Positions 28,301 through 35,996 of a DNA stretch of 64,000 nt are shown piece by piece; the stretch's first letter is position 1; the number at the start of each line of letters is the position of its first letter. The notes under the pieces were generated by a model. It saw only the letters and a program-made list of their open reading frames with translations. It was not told where the DNA came from and did not search any database. The stretch is from contig OV884012.1 in NCBI GenBank assembly GCA_930367205.1, positions 35,126,796 through 35,190,795 on the forward strand, given 5' to 3'. The DNA comes from Acanthosoma haemorrhoidale (taxonomy: Eukaryota > Arthropoda > Insecta > Hemiptera > Acanthosomatidae). The position numbers and the translations under genes were made by a program.

Positions 28301-28558
28301 ATCACATTATATAAGCAATATATTTTACATTGGTGATGATGTGATAGTAATGGTTGGGTTTTGTATTTCTAAACATGCAGATGGGTATCAAACAATTCCA
28401 TGATGGTGTCAGGCAGAAGTGGTGGCCCCAGCCACCTTTACCCTCCAGGCATGGCACCAATACCATCTTCAATGGGTATGCCAATTGGCTCAGGCTACCA
28501 GCAAGGGGACCGTTTCGACGCTTACAAACCTATGGGCTCGGCACAGAGGAAATATTAA
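1251..28558 (+). CDS. SAFB: Scaffold attachment factor B (SAFB-like) gene, 5'-partial, 16 exons
   Basis: SAFB proteins are nuclear SAP/RRM proteins that bind scaffold-attachment DNA and RNA and act in chromatin organisation and splicing. Exons read from the sequence, all joining in phase: 1251-1338, 1661-1866, 5135-5545, 7451-7543, 7623-7650, 10870-10963, 14256-14281, 14362-14456, 14956-15105, 16205-16427, 19446-19905, 19991-20110, 21531-21647, 24714-24859, 25657-25807, 28381-28558. Together they give 861 codons and a TAA stop; vertebrate SAFB has about 915 residues, so only a short N-terminus is missing. The first exon ([14 protein letters not shown]) matches the sequence just after a SAP domain. 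Then come a Glu/Lys-rich part, an RRM with the family signature LWVSGLSS, an R/E-rich helix and a Gly-rich tail. Every junction has GT and AG. The family call is strong; exon borders are read by eye, without transcripts. Confidence 0.92.
1661..1866 (+). CDS. SAFB: SAFB exon: acidic Glu/Lys-rich segment 1
   Basis: Lies between an acceptor TTCTTTCAG and a donor GTAAGG. It encodes about 69 residues dominated by Glu, Lys, Asp and Ser, with no folded domain visible. Low-complexity acidic stretches between SAP and RRM are usual in SAFB. Exits in phase 0. Confidence 0.85.
2762..3072. repeat. Nested foldback (inverted-repeat) element in a SAFB intron
   Basis: Two arms of about 80 bp are inverted: 2762-2840 (GTCCAGAAGAT, then TGACGGAGTGCTAGGGGCTT, then TCCACCTC) and 2990-3072. 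Inside lies a second inverted pair around GTACCTCCGGAA and CCGGAGGTAC with GGCCCATAT/ATATGGGCC. A small GGGCGAAAGCCC hairpin and an A15 run lie near the right arm. There is no coding capacity. It fits a MITE-like or foldback DNA element; the family is unknown. Confidence 0.8.
3484..4785. repeat. 242-bp satellite, about five copies, in a SAFB intron
   Basis: The motif GTCAAAATCTCATGCCCTAG begins at 3613, 3855, 4097, 4340 and 4582, giving spacings of 242, 242, 243 and 242 bp. Copies differ by only a few substitutions and 1-2 nt indels. A diverged partial copy opens the array, and the last copy stops near 4785. No open frame is kept. Confidence 0.95.
5135..5545 (+). CDS. SAFB: SAFB exon: acidic Glu/Lys-rich segment 2
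   Basis: Encodes 137 residues starting [12 protein letters not shown] and ending DEDSKAAY, very rich in Glu, Asp and Lys and with no predicted fold. The acceptor is TTTTTCTAG and the donor GTAAGT. Continuation past the donor gives Phe/Ile-rich intron translation, which supports the exon end. The reverse-strand reading frame here is only a shadow of the Glu/Lys codons. Confidence 0.88.
6720..7325. repeat. Old, diverged ~139-bp tandem repeat
   Basis: Related blocks (GGTCAGTTTT, then AATTCTG, then TTAAATGTACCAC) recur at about 6779, 6920, 7056 and 7195, a period near 139 bp. Identity is much lower than in the 242-bp array, so it is an older expansion. It lies in the intron before exon 7451. Confidence 0.6.
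7451..7650 (+). CDS. SAFB: SAFB exon pair 7451-7543 and 7623-7650
   Basis: The first exon (31 codons) encodes [15 protein letters not shown], like the SINLTL-type segment before the RRM of SAFB. The second is a 28-nt exon encoding VDLLTKDGK, leaving in phase 1. The intron between them is only 79 nt, whereas neighbouring introns are 1.9 and 3.2 kb. Splice sites are GTAAGT and CTAG, then GTATGA. Confidence 0.8.
7651..10869. other. SAFB intron, no gene seen
   Basis: AT-rich. It holds a C13 run at 8463-8475, and a block near 8230-8290 (CTTTCATCA, CTAAGCC, CCCAACA) that recurs in diverged form near 27040-27090, probably a dispersed repeat. A hairpin-forming stretch at 10655-10805 is listed separately. 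Confidence 0.6.
10655..10805. repeat. Imperfect long hairpin in a SAFB intron
   Basis: Three paired blocks can be read: AAGGATGG (10655) with CCATCCTT (10798), CTTCCACTGCTTCTT (10688) with AAGAAGTAGTGGAAG (10748), and AGAGCAGAT with ATCTGCTCT around a 5-nt loop. It ends only 65 bp before exon 10870. It may be a decayed MITE or a hairpin RNA. Confidence 0.5.
10870..10963 (+). CDS. SAFB: SAFB exon: basic Ser/Lys-rich linker
   Basis: No start codon or long frame marks this exon. I place it by phase: the exon before leaves in phase 1, this one enters in phase 1 after TGCCTCAG and leaves in phase 2 at AGGTGATT, and the 26-nt exon at 14256 enters in phase 2. It encodes [20 protein letters not shown] and a short Arg/Lys tail, as expected before the RRM. 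Without it the flanking exons do not join in frame. Confidence 0.75.
10964..13290. other. SAFB intron, no gene seen
   Basis: AT-rich and without coding signatures. Short open frames at 10885-11127 and 11767-11979 have no recognisable content; the first only overlaps exon 10870-10963 in another frame. Confidence 0.6.
13440..14060 (-). pseudogene. Tc1-like transposase relic
   Basis: Read on the minus strand with frameshifts, the region gives WSACSP followed by a degraded LNPIENL-type motif, then [20 protein letters not shown] and RLEEVIKKY before a stop at 13482-13484. That order (catalytic-Glu motif, then a C-terminal SMPRR-type helix) is the end of Tc1-family transposases. It is broken by several stops and frameshifts and is certainly inactive. 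AAAAAGTGACACACTT near 13305 could be a decayed terminal repeat. Confidence 0.7.
14256..14281 (+). CDS. SAFB: SAFB micro-exon of 26 nt
   Basis: Encodes PEKAADDK between an acceptor TTTCAG and a donor GTAAAA. It enters in phase 2 and leaves in phase 1, joining the linker exon to the first RRM exon. Its small size rests on phase logic and on good splice sites. Confidence 0.72.
14362..15105 (+). CDS. SAFB: SAFB RRM exons (14362-14456 and 14956-15105)
   Basis: Two exons encode a full RRM of about 78 residues. The first carries the RNP2-type strand with the SAFB signature [20 protein letters not shown]. The second carries [19 protein letters not shown], whose RNP1-like core is ARCYGFVTM, then [11 protein letters not shown]. 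This spacing and wording match SAFB/SAFB2/SLTM rather than other RRM families. The intron splits the domain directly after HGK. This is the most diagnostic part of the gene. Confidence 0.95.
15106..16204. other. SAFB intron, no gene seen
   Basis: AT-rich, with no recognised element. It ends in a TTTTTAG acceptor. Confidence 0.6.
16205..16427 (+). CDS. SAFB: SAFB exon: Lys/Arg-rich segment after the RRM
   Basis: Encodes [18 protein letters not shown] and then repeated Arg/Lys/Glu runs ending LVPPGTG. The highly charged basic region after the RRM is typical of SAFB and carries nuclear-localisation-like KKRR clusters. Enters in phase 0 and exits in phase 1 at GTAAAA. Confidence 0.85.
16428..19445. 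other. SAFB intron, no recognised gene
   Basis: A minus-strand open frame of 100 codons at 17548-17850 reads like protein ([29 protein letters not shown]), but I cannot assign it and it has no start context or neighbours. It may be a fragment of a mobile element. The rest is AT-rich and featureless. Confidence 0.5.
19446..19905 (+). CDS. SAFB: SAFB exon: R/E-rich coiled-coil segment
   Basis: Contains the conserved [12 protein letters not shown] segment, followed by about 75 residues of Arg/Glu heptad-like sequence (LERERE and ERERLERE repeats). In SAFB proteins this part forms a long charged helix used for protein interaction. A preceding Arg/Ser stretch ([13 protein letters not shown]) looks like an RS-type phosphorylation target. 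The exon ends in phase 2 at GTATGT. Confidence 0.9.
19991..21647 (+). CDS. SAFB: SAFB exons 19991-20110 and 21531-21647
   Basis: The first finishes the charged helix ([18 protein letters not shown]) and adds an Arg/Ser/Tyr stretch. The second encodes [20 protein letters not shown] and an Arg/Glu/Pro stretch. Acceptors are TTTTAAAG and ATTTAG; donors are GTATGT and GTATTG. Both joins keep phase 2. Confidence 0.83.
20111..21530. other. SAFB intron with a possible SINE
   Basis: On the minus strand at about 21285-21400, GGTTGATGGAGCACC followed 22 nt later by GGTCCCGGTTTTAAGC resembles the A and B boxes of a tRNA-derived SINE promoter. The match is imperfect. The rest shows nothing. Confidence 0.35.
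22134..22554 (-). pseudogene. pogo/Tigger-like transposase relic
   Basis: The minus-strand translation gives [13 protein letters not shown] and [13 protein letters not shown], resembling the second DNA-binding helix of CENP-B/Tigger transposases (GWxxxFKxRHGI followed by SGEK). About 45 codons later comes [20 protein letters not shown], as in the C-terminal helix of jerky/Tigger proteins. The catalytic DDE part between them is missing and stops interrupt the frame. It is an internally deleted relic. Confidence 0.5.
22742..23365. mobile_element. piggyBac-like element with TTAA ends, non-autonomous
   Basis: Starts TTAACCGCTTGACATACAA at 22742. Its right end read in reverse starts TTAACCCCTTGACATACAA, with TTAA at 23362-23365. 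TTAA targets and short terminal repeats are piggyBac hallmarks. The left subterminal part has the palindromic motif ACGTCTGGGAGACGT and a related GACGTCTCCGAGACG. The inside encodes [19 protein letters not shown], like the acidic N-terminus of piggyBac transposases. At 624 bp it lacks the catalytic domain. Confidence 0.75.
23626..23848. mobile_element. piggyBac-like MITE, 223 bp
   Basis: The left end TTAACACGTTGACTGCC and the right end GGCAGGCAACGTGTTAA form near-perfect terminal repeats bounded by TTAA. ATCAGGCC/GGCCTGAT repeats lie inside both ends. There is no coding content. It lies 260 bp from another TTAA-bounded element with different terminal repeats. Confidence 0.72.
24714..25807 (+). 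CDS. SAFB: SAFB exons 24714-24859 and 25657-25807 (Arg/Gly-rich tail)
   Basis: They encode Arg/Glu/Ser-rich sequence ([17 protein letters not shown]) and then a Gly/Ser/Trp-rich part ([20 protein letters not shown]). The Gly/Arg-rich C-terminus is a SAFB hallmark. The phases are 2 to 1 to 2. The reverse-strand frame over 25609-25791 is a shadow. Confidence 0.82.
25808..28380. other. SAFB intron, no gene seen
   Basis: AT-rich. Part of 27000-27310 resembles sequence near 8220-8290 and probably belongs to the same dispersed repeat family. Nothing else recognised. Confidence 0.55.
28381..28558 (+). CDS. SAFB: SAFB terminal exon
   Basis: Follows the acceptor CATGCAG. It encodes [15 protein letters not shown], a Pro/Met/Gly-rich stretch and the C-terminus GSAQRKY, then TAA. 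An overlapping ATG frame on the same strand is an artefact of reading this exon in the wrong phase. Confidence 0.85.
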
Positions 28559-29270
28559 TCATGTAGAATTTATAACGAAAAGCTTGTGATCTAATTCTAC
28601 AATAGACCTAGTGTTTTTTTTTTTGTTTGTCTTCTCCCACTGATGTTTTTGATTTAACTCTTGAAACATTGAAATTCTTTAGTTTTTTATGTAGTGTTTT
28701 TTATAAATATTTTCATTTATTTTAGCAAATGTTAGTTGTATTGTTATAATACAAAATAACTTTCAAATTGATGTGTCTTTATTTTAAGCATTAGTAATAT
28801 AAAGAATCATGTAAATGCTTATACCTTCTCTTGTATATTACACATGTATTTCTAAATGTTTTTTTTATTTTTAATTGTGACATGATATTTATGTTCATTC
28901 ATTGAATAGTGGTTAATTGTTTTTATTTTTGGACTTATGTATATATAAAGATAATAAAATTGAATCAAGTGTTGTTTTGTTTTTTTTCTCTTGGAAATTT
29001 ATCCTAGTCGGAAATGGTTCTCATGTATATCTTCATACATACCTTCATAACATTCCTATGAAATATTTTCCACTTTTCAATTGTTTAAATTTGTTTGGAT
29101 TATCTAAGTGTGTACATAAAAAAATTAAGTCAACGCTTGTGAAATAAAATGAGAACTAAATATTAGTAACATTTGTTATTATAATTTAGTATAGTTCAAA
29201 ATAGATTGTTACATTTTATAGTAGTGTGATTATGAAAATGTTTCTAATAAATATGTTTGTAATCTTATTT
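28559..29270 (+). other. Probable 3' untranslated region of SAFB
   Basis: Strongly AT-rich sequence follows the stop codon. Candidate polyadenylation signals include AATAAA at 29143-29148 and another near 29248. The true cleavage site cannot be chosen from sequence alone. Confidence 0.5.
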
Positions 29271-30740
29271 TATAAAAATTGTTTTAAATGTAAAATTACC
29301 TTTAAATAAAATAACTAATACATTTTATATTTGAAATTTAAATCAAATCATCTAAGTTGATGTCTCATATACATTAAAATAAAAATTAGTAACAGTTAAG
29401 AATTTTTTTTCTCACATTTCTAACCTAGGTTCAAATATTTACCAATATTCACACAGCCCTATTTCATTCGAGAAATGTTATATTTATGAAATAAATATTT
29501 GGATGATTTCATCGATTTTTTTAAGTGGAATGCTTTAAATAGGCGATTTAGAGCACTCTCAGTTGTATTCAATATTTTTTTTTTTGTATGACTACGTAAA
29601 TAAACAGATATTACTTATTTGCTGTTTGTTTATTTCCCATTGATGCTTATGAAGAATCTTCCCTGAAAGGAATAAGATAAACATTTATCATGTGTATCAG
29701 TTGATATCTGCAATACCTTTATTTTTTTAAATTTATTTCCCTACAGAAGTCTTGAAATGTACTTCATTTACAAGCAGCCCTTTTATTTAATATAACTTTT
29801 TTTCTGTCTAGTGATCAGCAGAAAGAGGGGGAATGCTATTGTGAGATTCATTCTTGCTCAATTATTTAGCACAATAAGAGTTGAATATATTTCTTGTAAG
29901 TAAATATTTAATTCATCAGCTCTGGCGCCTAGATTGGGTTAGTTTTTAAGTGGTACTGATCTTATTTGGTTGGTACCTGTTGTGGTTGTTCTATATCACT
30001 ATTCAGGATTAATCAGCTTGTTATTGTATATTGAATATAGAAGAAACCACTTTTGTAATCTCTGTAATAATTGTTGTTCTGCAGTCTTGTAGGGCTAATA
30101 TTATTCTCTCCTGTTTACATTTCTATAGGTTTTAATTCATTTAAAAACATCTGAACTGGTGGTTTGGTGTAAATTTGGCCTGGCTATCTTAAGAAAGAAA
30201 CCAGTTGATGGTTGTGACAATGATGAGCTTCTTACCCACTCCTATTCATTTACTTATTTACTTTAAATTTTGCCAATCGTTGGAATGGGACCCTTTTTCT
30301 CTCCACTATACAATTTTTTATGTACTCATCTTCTTTGGTACTGTTGTAGCTTCGGTGTGATAGTCCCTTTAAGAGCCAGGGGGGGGGGGGGGTGTCCATT
30401 CGAAACCAGCTCTCCTGGTTCTATGGAACGCACTCTTCCTTGAAGTTTTCCTCCTCCTGTTCATGTCTTGAACATCCTCATCTCCACTGATAAGAATCAT
30501 CTTTAGTGCTTACAGATCAAACACTTGTGATTTGCAAGATTAAGTAGTAAGGGTTGGAGATAAGCACTTTTGTATCTTTTGACACTTCCTCATTGTTTAT
30601 TAATCCTCCCCTCATACAGTTATTGAGTTTACTTGTTTCTTGGATTTGGTCTTTGATTTCCATAGTAATGTTTGATTTATTTATTAATTTAATACCTTGT
30701 GCTAACTCTTACCTTTTCTTGGAAGGTTACTACATAATAT
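29271..30740. other. Intergenic region, no gene seen
   Basis: AT-rich, with a G14 run at 30379-30392. No coding signature on either strand. Confidence 0.55.
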
Positions 30741-31220
30741 TGGAAGACTCCTAATGTATTTATTTTTCAAATACCACAAAGTCGATGTCATACACAAGGA
30801 GAGAAATATGTAGGAACCTTCCTAAAACCTAACCCATAACTTCTCATCCTAGTTTTAGCTTTCAATAGTTCTAAGTCAGGGAGAATAATTTAAAAAAGCA
30901 TGCTCATGCACTCCACATCTTAAAATTTTCAGATTCATAGATGGATGTCTGTCAAGACTACATTCAGACTTAAGAACTGAAAGTTTCAGACCTCTGGTAA
31001 CCTGTGTTCTGTACAATGGGACACTAATACTTTCCTTGCCTAGTTAAAAGCTTTGCTCAAATCTAGAAAGCACCAGCTTTTCTCTTTTCCTTATTCAAAA
31101 AGATATTCTGATGTTTGCTGCTTTACAAAGATAAGATCTTAAATGGATTTATTTCTGCAACTTCCTTTCTCAATCTTCTACTTATTATGAACTTACTTCT
31201 ACTACTTTAATTCTTCAATT
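30740..31220 (-). pseudogene. Non-LTR reverse transcriptase relic
   Basis: Minus-strand frames give, in order, SRLRKEVAEINPFK (like the RLxxEVxEIINPxQ motif), FLDLSKAFN (the xDLxKAFD motif of LINE reverse transcriptases), and LLVYDIDFVV (a degraded YADD box). Order and spacing fit a LINE reverse-transcriptase palm. It is heavily mutated, with stops in all frames. Confidence 0.5.
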
Positions 31221-31699
31221 CTACTGCTGGATGCCATGTTCTTCTTGACATCAGACGATAGATGGTGCTAGAGTCCCTGTCCTGTGAAGGAGTGTTTCTC
31301 CAATCATGAAACGGAGCATGGAAATATATCTTGTTGTGCTTGCATTTCTAGAGTTGGGACTTGGCTTTCCCATTTCCTCGGTATAGCGCAAATGTTGAAT
31401 GGCTAAACTTCAATGACTTGGCGAAAGCAGGGAAATCTTTTCCAACATACTTCCAAATACGTTGTTGCATTTTCGGTCAATCCACAAATTCCCAAAAGCA
31501 AGAGAAGCAAATTCCACGGCGAGTGAAGTTGCTCGTGCAAAAAGCAATGAAAGTTTCTGCCTTGCTGTCATGGATTTGCTCAACCTCGAAATAATCGGAA
31601 TAGGATTCAACTATATCAACATATTGTTATGCGTCAGATGTGAATGAGTCCAGATTGACGTTTTCCCGCGCTAGAGATGGGAATTCGTGTAAGGTCATG

Positions 31700-32720
31700 G
31701 GGCAACAACGAAGTCCTTTCTTTAGATGAAACGTCGGCTTGAATAAACGCTGGGACTCTCTGGTGACAAGAACATGAACACTGGGGCATCTAGTATTCGT
31801 TTCTTCGCGGCTTGCTTGTGTTTGTGGGCCCATGTCCAAGGCTGGTCCTTCTGCGCAAGTTCGTGGACTGGCTTCCAGATTGATGATAAATTTGGTAAAA
31901 GCCCTCTCATATATATTGCCCTGCCAATGATGATTTTGAGCTCAACTACGTCAGTGGGGCCTGGCATCTCTTTCACTGATTTGTCCTTGTCCGGGTCAGC
32001 TTTCAAACCACCCTTAGTGATGGTAGAGCTATGGGGGACAGCAAAATAGCCGAAGATCAAGCCTATCCAATCTTTTTAGTCAAAAGGCCTGAGAACAGTA
32101 CTTAATGCCCCTTATTACGTCAGCAAGAAAACCTTTTCTAACGATCTTAATATACCCTACATACTTGAACTCATTCCTTCCAAGTTCATAAAATTCCATC
32201 GAAATCTATCCCTAGCACCCTAATCCCCAAGCACAGTCTTTACACTGTGCCACACGTCCCTATAATCCTACTCTTACTACTACAATCATATATCATATGC
32301 CCAACACAAGCCGGTCTCGAATTATCTCTGATTGCAAAGCCATGCTGTTCCAAACGGTACTTAGCTTGCGTAATCTGGCTGTATACTCGTATATGGATTC
32401 AGACATTTCTTGCACACCAGACCCAAACCCATAGCAGTTCATAGATTACATTGGTTTGTTGAATGAAAAATGTATCCAATTCCCCAATAACTTTACTGAG
32501 AGTGTCTTTTTTGTCCTCCGCCAGTTTCATATTTTCTAACACTTGCCATATTTCTGGGCCGAAAAAAAACCATGAAAGAAGCCAATTGAACTCAGTAAGC
32601 TTATCTCGATGTTTTGTTGTAGAATTTCCATTCTGACTTGAAATAATTTCATGTGTCAGTTACATTTCCCTTCAAACTCATCCTTCCGGGGAAAGAGGAT
32701 TTGAGGAGGATGAAATGTGA
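31700..32720 (-). pseudogene. Ty3/gypsy-class gag-pol relic, internally deleted
   Basis: On the minus strand a gag-like stretch near 32420-32640 (NVIYELLWVW, like the NVIYERxxF motif of gypsy gag) is followed by a reverse-transcriptase thumb at 31722-32010: GLKADPDKDKSVKEMPGPTD, then GRAIYMRGLLPNLSS and QPWTWAHKHKQAAKK. Protease and the reverse-transcriptase fingers and palm between them are missing. The wording is of the K02A2.6-like gypsy type, unlike the two elements at 48-59 kb. Confidence 0.7.
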
Positions 32721-33540
32721 GGATTTCAGATCCTGAATCGTTTCAATCACTAAAAGTAAAGGTTTGACTTACCTCCGGCTATGTTGAAACGCCAACAAGG
32801 TTTGTAAAATTTTAAGCTGTTTCTCGATCCCTATTCTTCTATTACCTTCAGGGAGCCTTGGATTTATGAAAGGAGACATCTGACACCATGTTTTAAATAA
32901 TTAGAATCAGGGAAAGAAAATGAAGGTGATGACAACACAGAAGCTTTTTTTTTTTTTCAGGTAGCCGTGTATTTAGCATGGGGTCGATAGTAACAAAGAG
33001 ATACATAAACGCATCGATAATAACGTAACACCCCTCTTCCATTTTACCCCGTGAATTATATTTGTTTTACCAAATTTAATATTAATCATGTTTAGTACCT
33101 TTGGAAAAATATGGAGTTTGTGGCCTCGAAATTTATGCCTTAACCCACTTCCAAGACTATTTTTGTCACCTTTGTACCAAATTAGGAAATAATAAAGACA
33201 TCCGAAACATAAGAATATGGTGCTCAGAAACACTATCCCTCCTTCATATTTTGTAAAATGGTAGATTTTAACAATCTTTTGGAACTACATTTTACTGCAC
33301 CTTCATAATTCCTGTAGTTTTTATGCTGTTTGCTATACAACTCAATCATTTTGCTAAACGACTTTGAAAATTTGCTCCTTGACTTTATCAACTTTCAAGG
33401 CAGCGCTACTGCTAGTAATTTAGCTTACTTACGGTTCTGTAAAAAATATAAACTCAGTTGATAAAATTGAAATATGTTTAAAATCAGTAAAACAATTACG
33501 TTGCCAATAATATATTTAAAGTTGATTTCATATTATTACG
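32721..33540. other. Intergenic region, no recognised gene
   Basis: A minus-strand frame at 32973-33233 starts with a hydrophobic stretch but matches nothing I know. Otherwise AT-rich. Confidence 0.4.
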
Positions 33541-33555
33541 TTGACAGGAAGCATT

Positions 33556-34110
33556 TGGCCCAGGGTTATTTTTAGTGACGAAAAAAAGTTTATTCTCGAT
33601 GGGCCCGACGCTTTCAATTATTACTGGCACGACCTAAGAAAAGAAAAAAAAATATTATCACAAAGCTCACATTGGGTGCGGCGAAGTAATAGTATGGGCT
33701 GTTTGGAATGAAAATGGCAAGTCTCAAATCGCGTTCATTACTGTCAAAATTACTGCTGTTAGTAATCAAAAAATGTTTCTTTTGGCGTTTGTTATATTAT
33801 TAGCAGAATGTGAAGAAGAAGAGATCATTTTCCAACAAGATAACGTACTGATACACACAAAACAATGGTTTGAGGATTTCAGGCTCAGTATTTTTGATTG
33901 GTCGGCACTTAATCCGGACCTTAACCCTATTGAAAATTTGCTGGTATTATGGCTAAGGACGTCTCTGGCCTTAACAACTAGAGGTCCACAATATCAAGGA
34001 AATTAAAGAAAGAATCACACAAGCTTGGGAAAACATATCACAGAGCACTTTGATAAACTTATTAATAAGTATTCCCTGATGGCTGTTGGAGGTGATTAAA
34101 AACCGTGGTG
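33556..34110 (+). pseudogene. Tc1-like transposase relic, 5'-truncated
   Basis: The frame starts [20 protein letters not shown], which holds the first catalytic Asp of a Tc1-family DDE domain. After frameshifts come FQQDNVLIHTKQWFEDF (second Asp) and LNPDLNPIENL (the Glu), and then a C-terminal region near 34030-34100. The N-terminal DNA-binding part is absent and at least two frameshifts are present. It is unlike the relics at 13.4 and 47.4 kb in wording. Confidence 0.82.
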
Positions 34111-34445
34111 GAAGTTCTCATTATTAAAAGTAATTCACACTTTAAATAGTCAAAAATATTCTGAATTTATACTTTTTCACAGCAGTCATTCCTATCATTT
34201 ACTTTCTAGCTAATCCAGGGAGTGTAATATGACTAATAATAAAATTTTCAGAAATCATACTTACCTTTTATAAAAGGTAATATGTTTTGTTAAATAAATT
34301 CCAAAATGAAAGCTTAAAAAAGTTGAAAAGGGTTTTTGGTTTTGAGTTTATATTTGTTTACAGAACTGAATATCAGCTGAATTAAGGACGTAGTTGATGA
34401 AGGAACTATGAAACCGAATGGTCACACCAAGACTCCGCGTTGGTT

Positions 34446-34954
34446 TATTAAAAATTCAAGCTTAAATAAATAAATAAAGCCTTTATTGCAAGAGGAAACA
34501 AACAATATTTTGTAAAATAAATAATACCTTGCGACAATATAAATAAAAAGTACTGCTTCTGAGCTATTTACAATCAATAATAATTTATTACAAAGTTATA
34601 CTTAGTATTTCAAAAAACTGTTTGCAATATATTTACAACTATAAATAAGCAAATATGATTGGAACATGTTGCCTCGTGCAGGCCTCCCATTAATGGGGGC
34701 GATGGTCTAACTTCCCTGGAGACCAAAACCTACTGGGAAGTGGAGCTCGCAATTTCATTCCATAGTTCTTTCCATTTTTCTTTATCACGAGCAGTTCTCA
34801 TCCAATTGGGACCAGCGACAGTCTTGAGGACATCACTCCAGCGCCTGTGTTGCCTTTCTCGCCTTCTCTTTAAATTATATGGGATCCATTCGGTAACTTT
34901 TTAAGACCATCTGTCATCCTTAATTCTGGCAAGGTATTAAAAATTCAAGCTTAA
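34446..34954 (-). mobile_element. 5'-truncated LINE insertion with 20-bp target-site duplication
   Basis: TATTAAAAATTCAAGCTTAA occurs exactly at 34446-34465 and 34935-34954. Between them, on the minus strand, the translation gives KVTEWIPYNLKRRRERQHRR, then WSDVLKTVAGPNWMRTARDK and WKELWNE. This is the C-terminal tail that follows the reverse transcriptase in many insect LINEs. The 3' end carries GGCTTTATTTATTTAT, a short-repeat tail. It is a clean target-primed insertion, truncated at the 5' end. Confidence 0.88.
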
Positions 34955-35996
34955 TGCATAAAAAAATCAAAGATTTCGTTATTTTGAAAATAATGGTCAG
35001 CACGATTTTAGTGACAGTTTACAGTTTTAATGAGGTTTTCTTTTGATACCTCAAAAGTCCCAAGATACACGTACTACTGACCAGGGTGAGAAGATTTTTC
35101 ATTTGATATCCAACCAAATTAGATCGAAACGGATTTAAAAATTATTATATTATTTTCTATGGGGTTGATTTTATTTTAACATTACCGGGTCGAGAACTAC
35201 CAGGCAAAATATCACCCCTGTATAAGTAGTAAGGATTAAGTTTAAGCTACCTAATTATGGTACACTAAAGTATTATTCCCCTTTTGTTCTTTATCTTCTT
35301 TGGAAATGGGAGGCCTCTTGGCCGTACTACAAATGTTTATAACCTTCAAATACTGCAGTGATTACAGTGATAAGAAGTTAAAGAGAGTTCTTATTTAATT
35401 TTTATATAGTCGTTTGCCAGCTTCATGTTTTTATTTCCATCATTGGATTTTCATTGAACTAGAAATCACTATATATTAATAGTAAGTATCATTATATTTA
35501 TGTTTTACTTATTAATTTATATATTTGTTGTAATGATGAATTAAAGGATTAATACTTATAGATATTTTCAAACGGTCATTTCTTTCATATAATTTATATA
35601 ATGATTGAATTGAGGTATGGGTTTTTATTAATTTATAGATTTACGAACTCTATTTTTTATTATAAGAAAAATAAAGTACAACAGGACATAACATTTTTAT
35701 AATGCATTTTATTAATGCCATTTGGCTGTTGCTAACACTCAAAATATTAAATTATTTGTTAGAAAGTAGGGATAGGTTCAGGTTTATTACATTTTAAAAA
35801 TATGTTACAGCCTTCATTTTATTTTTACATTGAAAAAAATACAGGAATAATTGAAAAAAGCCTAATGCCTAACAATTTTTTAATCTTTTCCAAATAATTT
35901 TGTTTATTTTTTATTAGGATAATTACTATTTTTCAAGAACAAAAGCACCTGTTATTTTAGACAGCAATTGTTTTCTGACAGTGAATGTTTATGAAT
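34955..35996. other. Region downstream of the kinin gene
   Basis: AT-rich, no gene seen. On the minus strand AATAAA at 35903-35908, about 90 nt after the kinin stop codon, is the likely polyadenylation signal. Confidence 0.5.

Noticed and set aside
30379..30392. G14 run as a regulatory G-quadruplex
   Set aside because: A single homopolymer in intergenic DNA, prone to length error; no nearby promoter or gene supports a function.
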